From NCBI GenBank assembly GCA_029219465.1, contig JAQXTL010000002.1, positions 62,001-126,000 on the forward strand: a stretch of DNA of 64,000 nucleotides. Direction: 5' to 3'. The stretch comes from Methanobacteriaceae archaeon. Lineage in GTDB: Archaea > Methanobacteriota > Methanobacteria > Methanobacteriales > Methanobacteriaceae. Numbering within the stretch: the first letter of the stretch is position 1; the number at the start of each line of letters is the position of its first letter. The notes beneath the pieces were generated by a model. That model did not search any database, was not told the DNA's origin, and saw only the letters and a program-made list of their open reading frames with translations. The position numbers and the translations under genes are program-made. Shown here piece by piece: positions 20,350 through 28,860 of this stretch.

Positions 20350-20350
20350 T

Positions 20351-20860
20351 TTAATCTTTATATACTACAAATTCATCTAATTCTTTTCTTGGAGTTTCAC
20401 GAGGTTCAGCATTACCATAACCAAGAGGAGTAAATAATACTGCTTCTTCTGTTTCATCCAATCCTAAGAATTTATGTGCTTTATTTTTCTTGAATGCTGC
20501 AATATAACATGTTCCAAGACCAACATCAGTAGCTGCAAGAATAATGTGATCCATTACGATAGTTGCATCAATATCTGCAATGCTTTTTGAATCCCATGGT
20601 CTTACCCAAGCTTCATTTCTTAGTGCAACAACACATAAAACGTATGGTGCTTCTACAAACCATTCTGCAGCATAGATTTCGGATAATTCCTTTTTATATT
20701 TTTTAGTATCAATAACGTAAACTTTAAATGGCTGTTTGTTAACTCCTGTTGGAGCTAATGTAGCTGCTTTTAAAACGTATTCAAGCTTTTCTTTTTCTAC
20801 TTCTTTATCTAAATATCCTCTAACACTGTATCTTTCATTAATTACATCAATAAATTCCAT
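20351..20860 (-). CDS. nitroreductase-family flavoprotein
   Basis: A 169-residue FMN-dependent nitroreductase-like protein. The family signature is at the start (FIDVINERYSVRGYLDKEVE, with the R-S-x-R type FMN phosphate contact), then AATLAPTGVNKQPFKVYVI, and GLGTCYIAAFKK later. Such proteins reduce nitro compounds, quinones or enoate-like substrates with NAD(P)H or reduced F420/ferredoxin partners. It lies 5 bp after the citryl-CoA lyase gene, so it may act in that pathway. The substrate is unknown. Confidence 0.85.
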   Translation of the reverse strand: MEFIDVINERYSVRGYLDKEVEKEKLEYVLKAATLAPTGVNKQPFKVYVIDTKKYKKELSEIYAAEWFVEAPYVLCVVALRNEAWVRPWDSKSIADIDATIVMDHIILAATDVGLGTCYIAAFKKNKAHKFLGLDETEEAVLFTPLGYGNAEPRETPRKELDEFVVYKD

Positions 20861-20865
20861 ATTAT

Positions 20866-21666
20866 CTACCTTTTTTGTTGATAAATTACATCATCTAAAT
20901 CGCAAAATCTTCTAAATTCATCTTCATCCATTTTTTCTTCATGAATGTGTGCAATTATACCTGGGATTCTACCAATAATAAATACTCCTAATCCCAAGTC
21001 TGGTGTGAAACCTAAATCTGACAAAATTGCTGCATTTGCCCCATCTACATTAAGCCTAATTTGCTTTTTTTCATAGATTAAATCTTCAAGAGCTAATGCC
21101 AATTTAATATGTGGTCCAATAAAACCTTCCTTGATAACAATTTCCATCAGTTTATTTGCTCTAGGGTCAATGTTATGGTATCTGTGACCAAAACCAGGTA
21201 CTTTTTTACCTTTTAAGACATAGTCTTGATAAATTTCAATAGCTAAACCAGCAATCTGTTTATTATCAATTTCAGAATCATCAATCAAGTAAGAAGAATT
21301 GATTTTTGACTGATATAACTCCATAGCTTTTTCAATAGCTCCAGCATGTTTATGTCCAAAAGACAATAATGCTCCTGCAACAGCTGAATTAACCGGTGAG
21401 CCTGAAGAAGTAACTATACGGGCTGTTTGAGTACTTGGAGGAGTTACACCATGATCGCAAAATGAAACAAGGACATGATTAAATATTTTACCTTCCATAA
21501 TAGATGGCAATCTTCCTTTTAATAGTAAGAAAACCATATCACTATATCTTATTTTTTCAATTAAATCTCTTTGATTATATCCTCTAGTAACAATTTTATC
21601 AGTTTCAACTCGTGAAATAGCTGTTTTTAAAGAATGTCTATCAATTTTAAAGTTATTATCCTGCAT
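20866..21666 (-). CDS. citryl-CoA lyase (short citrate synthase-like)
   Basis: A 266-residue member of the citrate synthase superfamily, far shorter than true citrate synthase (about 380-430) and matching the citryl-CoA lyase length. The catalytic triad positions are visible: His in SFGHKHAGAIEKA, His in VPGFGHRYHNIDPRA and Asp in LNVDGANAAILSDLGF. Citryl-CoA lyase splits citryl-CoA into acetyl-CoA and oxaloacetate. Here the neighbours suggest a related CoA-ester substrate. No citryl-CoA synthetase gene is nearby. It is in an operon between the fumarase-like gene (63 bp) and the nitroreductase (5 bp). Confidence 0.82.
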   Translation of the reverse strand: MQDNNFKIDRHSLKTAISRVETDKIVTRGYNQRDLIEKIRYSDMVFLLLKGRLPSIMEGKIFNHVLVSFCDHGVTPPSTQTARIVTSSGSPVNSAVAGALLSFGHKHAGAIEKAMELYQSKINSSYLIDDSEIDNKQIAGLAIEIYQDYVLKGKKVPGFGHRYHNIDPRANKLMEIVIKEGFIGPHIKLALALEDLIYEKKQIRLNVDGANAAILSDLGFTPDLGLGVFIIGRIPGIIAHIHEEKMDEDEFRRFCDLDDVIYQQKR

Positions 21667-21729
21667 TTTACGCTACCTATTTTTCTTTATCAATTATATT
21701 AAGATAATTATTAGATTATATATAAACAT

Positions 21730-22602
21730 TTACAATTTTAATGTTGCAACTCTTGGTTCAACAAAACAGGATGGTCTTATTGACACTATCCTTACACCAC
21801 TTGCCCTTTGATTTCCAATATTTAAATAAGTTCCTAAAACTGTTGTTTTTCCACCAAAACCCATAGGTCCAATGTCAGTTTTATTCAATCTATTAGTGAT
21901 TCTTTTTTCATGTTCACTTTGATTATCCAAATTCCCATAGGCAATTGCCTTTAGAAGAAGAGAAGTTGCTTCATAATGTGTTCTACCTATACCAATTGCA
22001 GGAATAGATGGAGTACAACCCAACATTTTTAATGACTCTTCAAGCCATTCACATGCAGTATTGATTACATTATCAAAAGACCTTTTATGGTAAACTCTTA
22101 ATGTTTTTGCCCTTATCTCAGGACCTCCCCCTTCAAGTATAAAATGAATATTTAATGTATCCGGAGAAATGTCCCTTTTATATGAATGTTCATCAAGACC
22201 ATTGTCGATTAATATTGGTGCTGGGCGAAGCATGCCTGGTTTTTCAAATAAACCTTCACTTTGATTGATTCTTTGAACTTCATCACCAATTACAGCCATT
22301 GGTCTTGCAGGAAGATTATTTAATCCTAATTTAATTCCCCGATGAATCTGGTTAATTAATTTTCCTGAAAGCTGTCTATCCTCACCGATTTCTACAATAA
22401 CATGAGGAATACCAGTATCATCACATAATGGAAACTTAATATCCTGGGCTACTTTATAATTTTCTAAAATCTGTTCTAAAGCCCATTTGGCGTTTTCATT
22501 GTCTTCAAGTTCAATAGCTCTTTTTAGTGCATCATATTTATCACAAGAAAGAGTTGTTGATGCATCAATTATTGTTTTTGAAATATCATCCAAAATACTC
22601 AT
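21730..22602 (-). CDS. class I fumarase/tartrate dehydratase-type alpha subunit
   Basis: A 290-residue protein of the class I (Fe-S) hydro-lyase alpha family. It has F-P-L-C-D-D-T-G (cluster Cys region), a GGGPE segment, LGCTPSIPAIGIGRTHYEA and IGPMGFGGKTTVLG. The C-terminus carries SCFVEPR where many fumarases have a C-H-A-A-R-H motif. The start is ATG 22600-22602, four bases after the previous stop, with GAGTGAT as ribosome binding site. The in-frame ATG at 22629 lies inside the upstream gene and lacks one. The usual beta subunit is not adjacent. It would add or remove water from a dicarboxylate-like intermediate. Confidence 0.82.
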   Translation of the reverse strand: MSILDDISKTIIDASTTLSCDKYDALKRAIELEDNENAKWALEQILENYKVAQDIKFPLCDDTGIPHVIVEIGEDRQLSGKLINQIHRGIKLGLNNLPARPMAVIGDEVQRINQSEGLFEKPGMLRPAPILIDNGLDEHSYKRDISPDTLNIHFILEGGGPEIRAKTLRVYHKRSFDNVINTACEWLEESLKMLGCTPSIPAIGIGRTHYEATSLLLKAIAYGNLDNQSEHEKRITNRLNKTDIGPMGFGGKTTVLGTYLNIGNQRASGVRIVSIRPSCFVEPRVATLKL

Positions 22603-22606
22603 AGAA

Positions 22607-23509
22607 TCACTCTGGAGTAGATAAATCATCAGATTTTGCAGGAGATACTACTGCATCAGGATAATATTCATCAATTATTCTTTTAACTAATACAACCTGT
22701 TTTATACGAGCTATTGCTTCTTTTTGTGTTGTATCCCAGTTGTGATTAGCTGCAACAGATCCTCCGGTTTTAAGATAAACAGGAGATGCTACTTTAATGA
22801 ATTGTGGAACTTCATAGTGTCTTATAAATCCTCCAGTGGATTTTGGATTTTCAGTGTGTAAATCAATTGCAAGATTGCATGCATCTCTTATAGCTCCAAT
22901 CATTGGAATTTGCAAATCTCTTACTGGATTAAGTGAATTAAGACCCTGAGATTCAAGTAATTTTGCAGAAGCCGGATTGGAATGACCTGCATGTGCAGAT
23001 AATTTAAAGTGAACATTTTCAGGAAGTTCAACATCTTGTCTCATCTTGTTTAATACAAAAAGTAATCCTTCATCATATAATAATATACCACGAACACCTA
23101 ATCTGCATGCTCTTTTAACGTCCTCGATTGCATAGACTAAATTATCATATCCTCTTAAACGATAGCCTATTCTACTTCCCTCTTTGGTATGAACTGTTGC
23201 AGATGTATCATAGGTTGCTCTTGGACCAACAGATAAAAATAATTCACATCCATAACCAATAGCTAAATTAACCATTTGTTTAATCTCATCATCACTCAAC
23301 ATCATTATTCCTTTGGTTTGAGTGACTCTATGAATAAAAATACCCTGTTTTATTGATTCTTCTAAAAGAGCTTCCATTGTTTTTGGAGATTGGATTCCTG
23401 GAACTTCAAAACGGTATTGTCCACCATCGCCAAAACGTTTATCAGATTTATAATCGCTTGAAACTTCATTTATTCCAATTTTTTTAAGGAATTGTTTTGT
23501 ATTTTCCAT
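22607..23509 (-). CDS. U32 peptidase-like TIM-barrel protein
   Basis: A 300-residue protein with features of the U32 peptidase-like fold: YRFEVPGIQSPKTMEALLEE near the N-terminus, CELFLSVGPRATYDTS, GVRGILLYDEGLLFVLN and FKLSAHAGHSNPASAKLLES. The four-cysteine Fe-S motif of characterised U32 enzymes (RlhA, TrhP, UbiU/V) is not seen. Only isolated Cys residues occur. The start is taken as ATG 23507-23509, one base after the preceding stop. An upstream ATG at 23521 overlaps that gene. A metabolic enzyme role within this operon seems more likely than proteolysis. Confidence 0.6.
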   Translation of the reverse strand: MENTKQFLKKIGINEVSSDYKSDKRFGDGGQYRFEVPGIQSPKTMEALLEESIKQGIFIHRVTQTKGIMMLSDDEIKQMVNLAIGYGCELFLSVGPRATYDTSATVHTKEGSRIGYRLRGYDNLVYAIEDVKRACRLGVRGILLYDEGLLFVLNKMRQDVELPENVHFKLSAHAGHSNPASAKLLESQGLNSLNPVRDLQIPMIGAIRDACNLAIDLHTENPKSTGGFIRHYEVPQFIKVASPVYLKTGGSVAANHNWDTTQKEAIARIKQVVLVKRIIDEYYPDAVVSPAKSDDLSTPE

Positions 23510-23510
23510 A

Positions 23511-24911
23511 TTATCTACCATTCAATTTACCAACAACATATTTCATATTGTATTCTTCAATAGAATCAATAACAGTTAAATTACTGACATCATATTTAGG
23601 ATTTAAACCTTTAAATTTCTCGATTAATTCTTTTAATTGGAAAGGATTTTCAAAGTCTCCTTTTGGAAGTAATGTACTGTTTTGGAATGTTCCATTTCTA
23701 AATACTTCATCTAATCTGATAATGATATTTGAAGGTCTTTTTGACGGATAAAGTTTAGTTAATTCATCATCTGAGATAATAGTCATATTATTTACTATCT
23801 TTTTAATTGCATTTACATCATCAACAGTAGAATAGTTTTCTAAAAGACCAAATTCAACTAACTGATTGATTTTATCAACACTTACTTCACCAACAACAAG
23901 AGAAATTGCAATTGCATAAGGAAGGCTTTGTTTTAATTCTTCTATGTTTTTCGGGTGATAATTATCGTGTTGAGCTGCAACCTCGTATGTTTCCACAAGA
24001 ATATGTTGAATATGAGAATACTCATCACCAATACTTGCTTTAAGCTTTAGGGCAGTATCTATTGAAGAGTGTAAATGTCTACAAAACGGATATTTTTTAA
24101 AGTAAATGTCTCTTACACTTACATTTCCCACATTTCTTAAAGCATCTTCTAGGGAAAATTCTTCTTGTTTATCTAGAACCATTGTTCTTAAAAATCCTTC
24201 ATCCCCATCAAATATGGTTCCACTACCTGTAAAACCATTTCTTGCAAGATATGCAGATAAAATACCATTATATGCTGCTTTTCCAACATGTAAAACTTTA
24301 CCCATAGATCCACCGTGGTCAGATTCCAAAAGACCTGCTGCTTGGGTTCCACATAATCCTAATGTGTTTAAAATCTGATCAACATCAAGTTTTAGCAATT
24401 TAGCTGCAACCGCACCAGCAACAAATGTTCCTATTGTTCCTGTTGTATGAAATCCGTTGTCCCTGTGGTCTGGATTTACAAGTTTTCCAAGTAAAATTCC
24501 AACTTCATAACCTACAATTACACTTTCTAAAAATTCTCTACCAGTTAAATCATGAGCTTCAGAAATTGCAAGAGCTGTTGGAAATATAACTGAACCTAAA
24601 TGAAGTTGAGCACCTCTGTGACCATCATCCAACTCCAAAACATGTGCAGCAACCCCATTTATAAAAGCTGCACTTAAAACATCTGTTTTTAAATTCTTCC
24701 CTATTACAGATGCACTAAAATTTAAATCAATTTTTCCAGAAAATAGCTCATCAATTGTAGTTAAAGCAATATTTGATGCTTCTTCCTCAATTCCCCTATA
24801 TGTAACCCCAAAGAAATCCAAAAAAGCCGCTTTTACCGCAGTCATAGATGCTACGGTTGATTGTTCATAGCGATAGTTGGATATAAATTTAGAAATATTT
24901 TGCAAAAACAT
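23511..24911 (-). CDS. MmgE/PrpD family dehydratase-like protein
   Basis: A 466-residue member of the MmgE/PrpD family (2-methylcitrate dehydratase, iminodisuccinate epimerase and cis-aconitate decarboxylase relatives). The N-terminal helical domain includes AAFINGVAAHVLELDDGHRGA and HRDNGFHTTGTIGTFVAGAVAAKLL. The C-terminal lid starts about residue 270 with YPFCRHLHSSIDTALKLK. These enzymes act on tricarboxylates without a metal cluster. The length is normal. Its position between the membrane proteins and the citryl-CoA lyase suggests dehydration or isomerisation of an imported acid. Confidence 0.88.
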   Translation of the reverse strand: MFLQNISKFISNYRYEQSTVASMTAVKAAFLDFFGVTYRGIEEEASNIALTTIDELFSGKIDLNFSASVIGKNLKTDVLSAAFINGVAAHVLELDDGHRGAQLHLGSVIFPTALAISEAHDLTGREFLESVIVGYEVGILLGKLVNPDHRDNGFHTTGTIGTFVAGAVAAKLLKLDVDQILNTLGLCGTQAAGLLESDHGGSMGKVLHVGKAAYNGILSAYLARNGFTGSGTIFDGDEGFLRTMVLDKQEEFSLEDALRNVGNVSVRDIYFKKYPFCRHLHSSIDTALKLKASIGDEYSHIQHILVETYEVAAQHDNYHPKNIEELKQSLPYAIAISLVVGEVSVDKINQLVEFGLLENYSTVDDVNAIKKIVNNMTIISDDELTKLYPSKRPSNIIIRLDEVFRNGTFQNSTLLPKGDFENPFQLKELIEKFKGLNPKYDVSNLTVIDSIEEYNMKYVVGKLNGR

Positions 24912-25001
24912 AAAACACCTACCATAAATATATGTAAAAAGTAGTATTAAAATAGTTCAGTTATGAATTAATAATAAAAAAAAGATTAAACTCAGATGAG
25001 T

Positions 25002-25487
25002 TTAAACAGGTACACCGGTAAACACTAAAATAGTGTGTGCAACAAGTGCAGAACCTAAATATGTAGATGCAATAACTAGAATTGTGATAATAACTGCTCT
25101 TGGACCTAATGCTTTGAATTCGTCCCAGCTTTTACCCATTCCAATACCCACATATGCTAAGAATACTGTAACAATAGATATTAATTCAACTTGTGAAACG
25201 TAATATAATAAGGTTTCTGAAGTTGGCATTCCAGGAAATGCTAAAACAATACCAATTACACTGATATAAATAATTGAAGAAATGTTGAACGGTAAATATC
25301 TCTCCATCCAAACACCGACCAATGTAATTACTGATAATATTAACATACCAATTAAAGCATCACCAATCGGATGGTCATAACCAATATAATTTCCAATAAC
25401 AGTAATTATTGAAAAGATAGTTAAAAGCAAAACCCAATTTAAAATACCTTGAACTGAAATATTTTCTGATCCATCAATAATATCCAT
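25002..25487 (-). CDS. membrane protein paired with DUF3100 protein
   Basis: A 161-residue protein with about five membrane helices starting near residue 14 (GILNWVLLLTIFSIITVIG). It contains HPIGDALIGMLILSVITLVG and a C-terminal helix pair. It begins directly at the stop of the DUF3100 gene, which strongly suggests a two-subunit membrane complex. It is probably a transporter half. I do not recognise a named family with certainty. Confidence 0.65.
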   Translation of the reverse strand: MDIIDGSENISVQGILNWVLLLTIFSIITVIGNYIGYDHPIGDALIGMLILSVITLVGVWMERYLPFNISSIIYISVIGIVLAFPGMPTSETLLYYVSQVELISIVTVFLAYVGIGMGKSWDEFKALGPRAVIITILVIASTYLGSALVAHTILVFTGVPV

Positions 25488-26390
25488 CTATTCATCACCC
25501 TCTTTCTTTTCTTCAACAATAGGGTCTCTTCCAATTCTAGGTTCTAAAAAGGAATATAATTTTTCTGTTAATGGTATTGCTACAAACATAACAATATAGA
25601 TACCAACAGAGAAAGACAATAAATTACTGAATCCAGCAAATGCTTCAATAGGTGTTGCTAAATTCGGGAAAGCTGCAATAGTCGGAGCGAGTGAAGCAGC
25701 ATTCATACTTGCACTACCTACACCGGAAGCCATAGCAAATGCATATGGGTGTAGAGGCAATACTGAAACACAGATACTGGTAAGGAAACTAATAAACACA
25801 GTTCCAATAATTGTTCCAACAATGAAGAGTGCAAAAATACCTCTTGATTCTGGAGAGTTAAAACCATATTTGTCAACAATAACTGCAACTTCAGGTTCAC
25901 GACCAATAGATGAAGTCATACCAATACATTCACGTTTAAATCCAAGCAATAATGCAGCAGGAAGAGCTATTAAAATTGTAGCTAAGTGTCCTAATTCTTG
26001 TAACATTAAAGCAGGACCCATTTCAAAAATCAAATGAATGGATTGACCACTGGAAACTGCTAATTTTGCAATTAACACTCCAATAAACAACATCATTGCC
26101 CCTTCAGCAACTCTGGATTGTTTTCTTTGAATCCAAGTAATTGGTTTTGCCAAATAAAATATTAAACCTAAAACCATTGTATAAAGCAAAGGCATAACTA
26201 AAATTTCTACGCCTTTTGCAAGGGGAATTTTAATTGAACCAATAAATTCAGCCACTATAACTAAAACAAGTACTGTAATATGTAATCCATAATCCTTCCA
26301 CGGATTCTTTTTCAAAATACGTCTATCGGTTTTATCACGATAGATATGTTGAACTTTCGTATCACTATTCTTTTTTGATATTTTTGACAA
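25488..26390 (-). CDS. DUF3100 membrane protein, putative transporter
   Basis: A 300-residue protein with a basic N-terminus of about 32 residues and eight or nine membrane helices. It contains the segment AFAMASGVGSASMNAASLAPTIAA, split here as ASGVGSASM followed by NAASLAPTIA, which I associate with the DUF3100 family. Small-residue-rich stretches of this kind are common in secondary transporters. It is the first gene of the operon, with TATA-like TTATATATAA about 50 bp upstream. Import of an organic acid is a reasonable inference from the downstream enzymes but is not shown. Confidence 0.7.
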   Translation of the reverse strand: MSKISKKNSDTKVQHIYRDKTDRRILKKNPWKDYGLHITVLVLVIVAEFIGSIKIPLAKGVEILVMPLLYTMVLGLIFYLAKPITWIQRKQSRVAEGAMMLFIGVLIAKLAVSSGQSIHLIFEMGPALMLQELGHLATILIALPAALLLGFKRECIGMTSSIGREPEVAVIVDKYGFNSPESRGIFALFIVGTIIGTVFISFLTSICVSVLPLHPYAFAMASGVGSASMNAASLAPTIAAFPNLATPIEAFAGFSNLLSFSVGIYIVMFVAIPLTEKLYSFLEPRIGRDPIVEEKKEGDE

Positions 26391-26437
26391 CCCCTTACAA
26401 TTAGAGCAAAAACTCCATTAAGATATACTATAAAAAT

Positions 26438-26452
26438 ACTTATATATAAATT
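26438..26452 (-). promoter_or_regulatory. TATA box of DUF3100-prpD-like operon
   Basis: A TTATATATAA element at 26441-26450 lies 50-60 bp upstream of the first start codon of the operon on the minus strand. It would give a leader of roughly 25-30 bases. Confidence 0.4.
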
Positions 26453-26589
26453 AATAGGAATTAGTTCTTAAAAGTTCAAAAAAATAGAATATAATTAATA
26501 AAAAATTAGAAAAAAGTTCATATAATATGAACTAATAAAAAATAGTTTAAAACAACTATTTGACTTATAAACAATTTATTCAATAGCCA

Positions 26590-27858
26590 TTAATCTAAAT
26601 CCATTCTGCAAAGAGGTTTTGACAAGTGACGCCTTGCAGAAACTGGTGTTTCATAAAACTGAGCATTTTTTAAAAAACGTGTGACACTAATAGGAACTTT
26701 TTTGTTTGAAGCAATTTTATTTCCACACTTTTTACATTTAAATCCTTTGTTTTTACCTGCAGAAGTCATTCTTTTACCGCATTCGCAAACAGGATTTTTA
26801 TACTCAATATCATTTAATTTAATGACTTGAAACTTCTCAATATTGAATGTATTTTGCTCACCAATTCCCCCAAAGACTTTAATAATATCTCCAGGACGTA
26901 AATGAGAAACTACCTTTCTAAAGTTTTTAGTCGGCTCATATGCGCCACATTCAATTTCTCCTGACTCATCAAAGATTGAAAAGAACATATGTCCACCATC
27001 AATGATTGTAGGTTTGTTTTTAACCTCACCAACAACCTCATAGCACCCATATTGCTTCATAGATGCAATATCGGAAGCTTTTTGAATATGCATATCAGTG
27101 TGCTGATTTGTTTTAAAAATACACCAGTCCACAATAGGTTCAGATACCTGAACAATTTCTTTTGCTTTTTTAAGTGCCTCAACAGTATTTGACCTGATTC
27201 CATACAAAACAGGACAAGGTGTTTTAGGTTCAATTGCAATATAATCTTCAGAATAATCAATATTTTCAAAAGTGTCTGGAAAAGTCTCTTTATCCATTTT
27301 ATAAACAGATTCATAGTCAATTTGACGTTTAGTTCCATAATTTTGAGATGATCTGTATGCCAATAGCTCAAAAGTATAATCTGGAAGAGGTAAACTAATA
27401 GCTGCAATTGACCCGATAATTCCTCTGCCTTTTTTGAACTTATGAATTTCACATCCAACAGATTTTCCAAATTCTTCAGCCCCATCAATGGTAATGAACT
27501 CATAAATTGCTCTAAAAGCATAATCCTGCATTTCTTTTGTGATTTCGCCATCATAAAAGATTACGCCAGGATTTGTATTGTCACAATCAAACATTGAAAG
27601 TTTTTCAACTTCATCAAGAACAATTTTCTTAGCCAAATCTACATTATCACTATTTGAAATCTGAAAACTAACTCCACCATTTCCACGAGTTTTAAAACGA
27701 GCAAAAGGATTTAATCTAATTAATCTTGGATAATCAAGAAGTTTAATCCCATTTTCTTCAAATTTATTAACAATTTGACTAGCTAGATAAGTAGTACACA
27801 TTCCATCCGGAGAATCTGTATCGTCAATTCCAATATGTAAAATATTAATTATAATCAC
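26590..27858 (-). CDS. tiaS: tRNA-Ile2 2-agmatinylcytidine synthetase TiaS
   Basis: A 422-residue (from GTG) archaeal enzyme that attaches agmatine to C34 of tRNA-Ile2 so that it reads AUA. It has HIGIDDTDSPDGMCTTYLA at the N-terminus, RLNPFARFKTRGNGG, the GRGIIGSIAAISLPL segment, an OB-fold near residues 270-345 and a C-terminal zinc ribbon (CECGKRM and CKKCGNK). The coordinate given uses the GTG at 27856-27858, which has no ribosome binding site. Its GTG is part of a GGGTGAT motif that stands 6 bases before an in-frame ATT at 27847-27849, which would give the natural N-terminus NILHIGIDD. The true start is therefore uncertain. Confidence 0.92.
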   Translation of the reverse strand: MIIINILHIGIDDTDSPDGMCTTYLASQIVNKFEENGIKLLDYPRLIRLNPFARFKTRGNGGVSFQISNSDNVDLAKKIVLDEVEKLSMFDCDNTNPGVIFYDGEITKEMQDYAFRAIYEFITIDGAEEFGKSVGCEIHKFKKGRGIIGSIAAISLPLPDYTFELLAYRSSQNYGTKRQIDYESVYKMDKETFPDTFENIDYSEDYIAIEPKTPCPVLYGIRSNTVEALKKAKEIVQVSEPIVDWCIFKTNQHTDMHIQKASDIASMKQYGCYEVVGEVKNKPTIIDGGHMFFSIFDESGEIECGAYEPTKNFRKVVSHLRPGDIIKVFGGIGEQNTFNIEKFQVIKLNDIEYKNPVCECGKRMTSAGKNKGFKCKKCGNKIASNKKVPISVTRFLKNAQFYETPVSARRHLSKPLCRMDLD

Positions 27859-27918
27859 CCTTAAATATACAAATATATTAGAGTTAAAACAATATATAGT
27901 TTAATTAGAGGAATCACT

Positions 27919-28851
27919 ATGTTGACTCGAGGAAACTTGTTACAACAAACTGAAAAATTATTAAAATCTCAAGGTTTTAAAACATCAGATTTCTATGAAC
28001 AAGGTTCATTTGATCTTGTAGCGAGAAAAAAATTGTTAATTTTACTTTTAAAGACATTTGTAAATATAGATAGTATTAACGAACAAAATGCTCATGAAAT
28101 GAAGCAGTTAGCTAATATATTCCTTGCTTCCCCAATTATTATTGGAAGCAAATCAAGAAACGGCCTTCTTGAAGAAGGAGTAATTTATGAAAGATATGAC
28201 ATTCCAACTATTGGATTTGACACTTTCAAAAATATGATTTTATACAATGAATATCCAGAAATTTTAGCTGACCGTGGAGGATACTTTGTTAAAATTGACG
28301 GAAATGTCATAAAACAGTATCGTGACGAATATTCAATGTCTCTTAAAGAATTAGCTAGTCTTGCACATGTATCTCGTGCTACAATGTATAAGTATGAAAA
28401 TGGAATTGTTCGTGCAAATGCTGAAACTGCAATGATTTTAGAAGAAATTTTAAATACAAAAGTTACATTAGATATTGATTTGTTAAAACAGCCTCAAAAA
28501 GAAGATATAGAATATAGTGATGATGTTAATGACCTGTCAAAATTAGGTTATGGAGTTTTATCAACCAATAAAGGACCATTTGATGCAGTAGCAAAAATGA
28601 AAACCTCCGATAAACATTCTCCGTTAATGGCAAATGTTGAAAAGAATAGAACTGAAAAAACCTTAAAAAGAATGGCAATTCCTCTAAAAGACTTATCAAT
28701 GATTACAACTTCTGAACCTGTCTTTATAATAAATAATGAAAAGATTAAAGAATCAATTGGAACAATTCCAGTTATAAAGTCATGGGAATTAAAAGAATTT
28801 GAGAATTCAAAAGAATTATTAAAAATAATTAGAGAAAGAAAAGAAAATTAA
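27919..28851 (+). CDS. HTH-type transcriptional regulator with nuclease-like N-terminal domain
   Basis: A 310-residue protein of a family found across methanogens. Residues 1 to about 115 resemble the restriction-endonuclease-like or Holliday-junction-resolvase fold (LARKKLLILLLKTF region), which probably has lost activity. Residues about 130-190 are an XRE-type helix-turn-helix (YSMSLKELASLAHVSRATMYKYENG). The rest is unassigned. It is divergent from tiaS with a short shared promoter region, and a GAGGAAT ribosome binding site precedes the ATG. It could control tiaS or its own downstream partner. Confidence 0.85.
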   Translation: MLTRGNLLQQTEKLLKSQGFKTSDFYEQGSFDLVARKKLLILLLKTFVNIDSINEQNAHEMKQLANIFLASPIIIGSKSRNGLLEEGVIYERYDIPTIGFDTFKNMILYNEYPEILADRGGYFVKIDGNVIKQYRDEYSMSLKELASLAHVSRATMYKYENGIVRANAETAMILEEILNTKVTLDIDLLKQPQKEDIEYSDDVNDLSKLGYGVLSTNKGPFDAVAKMKTSDKHSPLMANVEKNRTEKTLKRMAIPLKDLSMITTSEPVFIINNEKIKESIGTIPVIKSWELKEFENSKELLKIIRERKEN

Positions 28852-28860
28852 AGTGATTAC

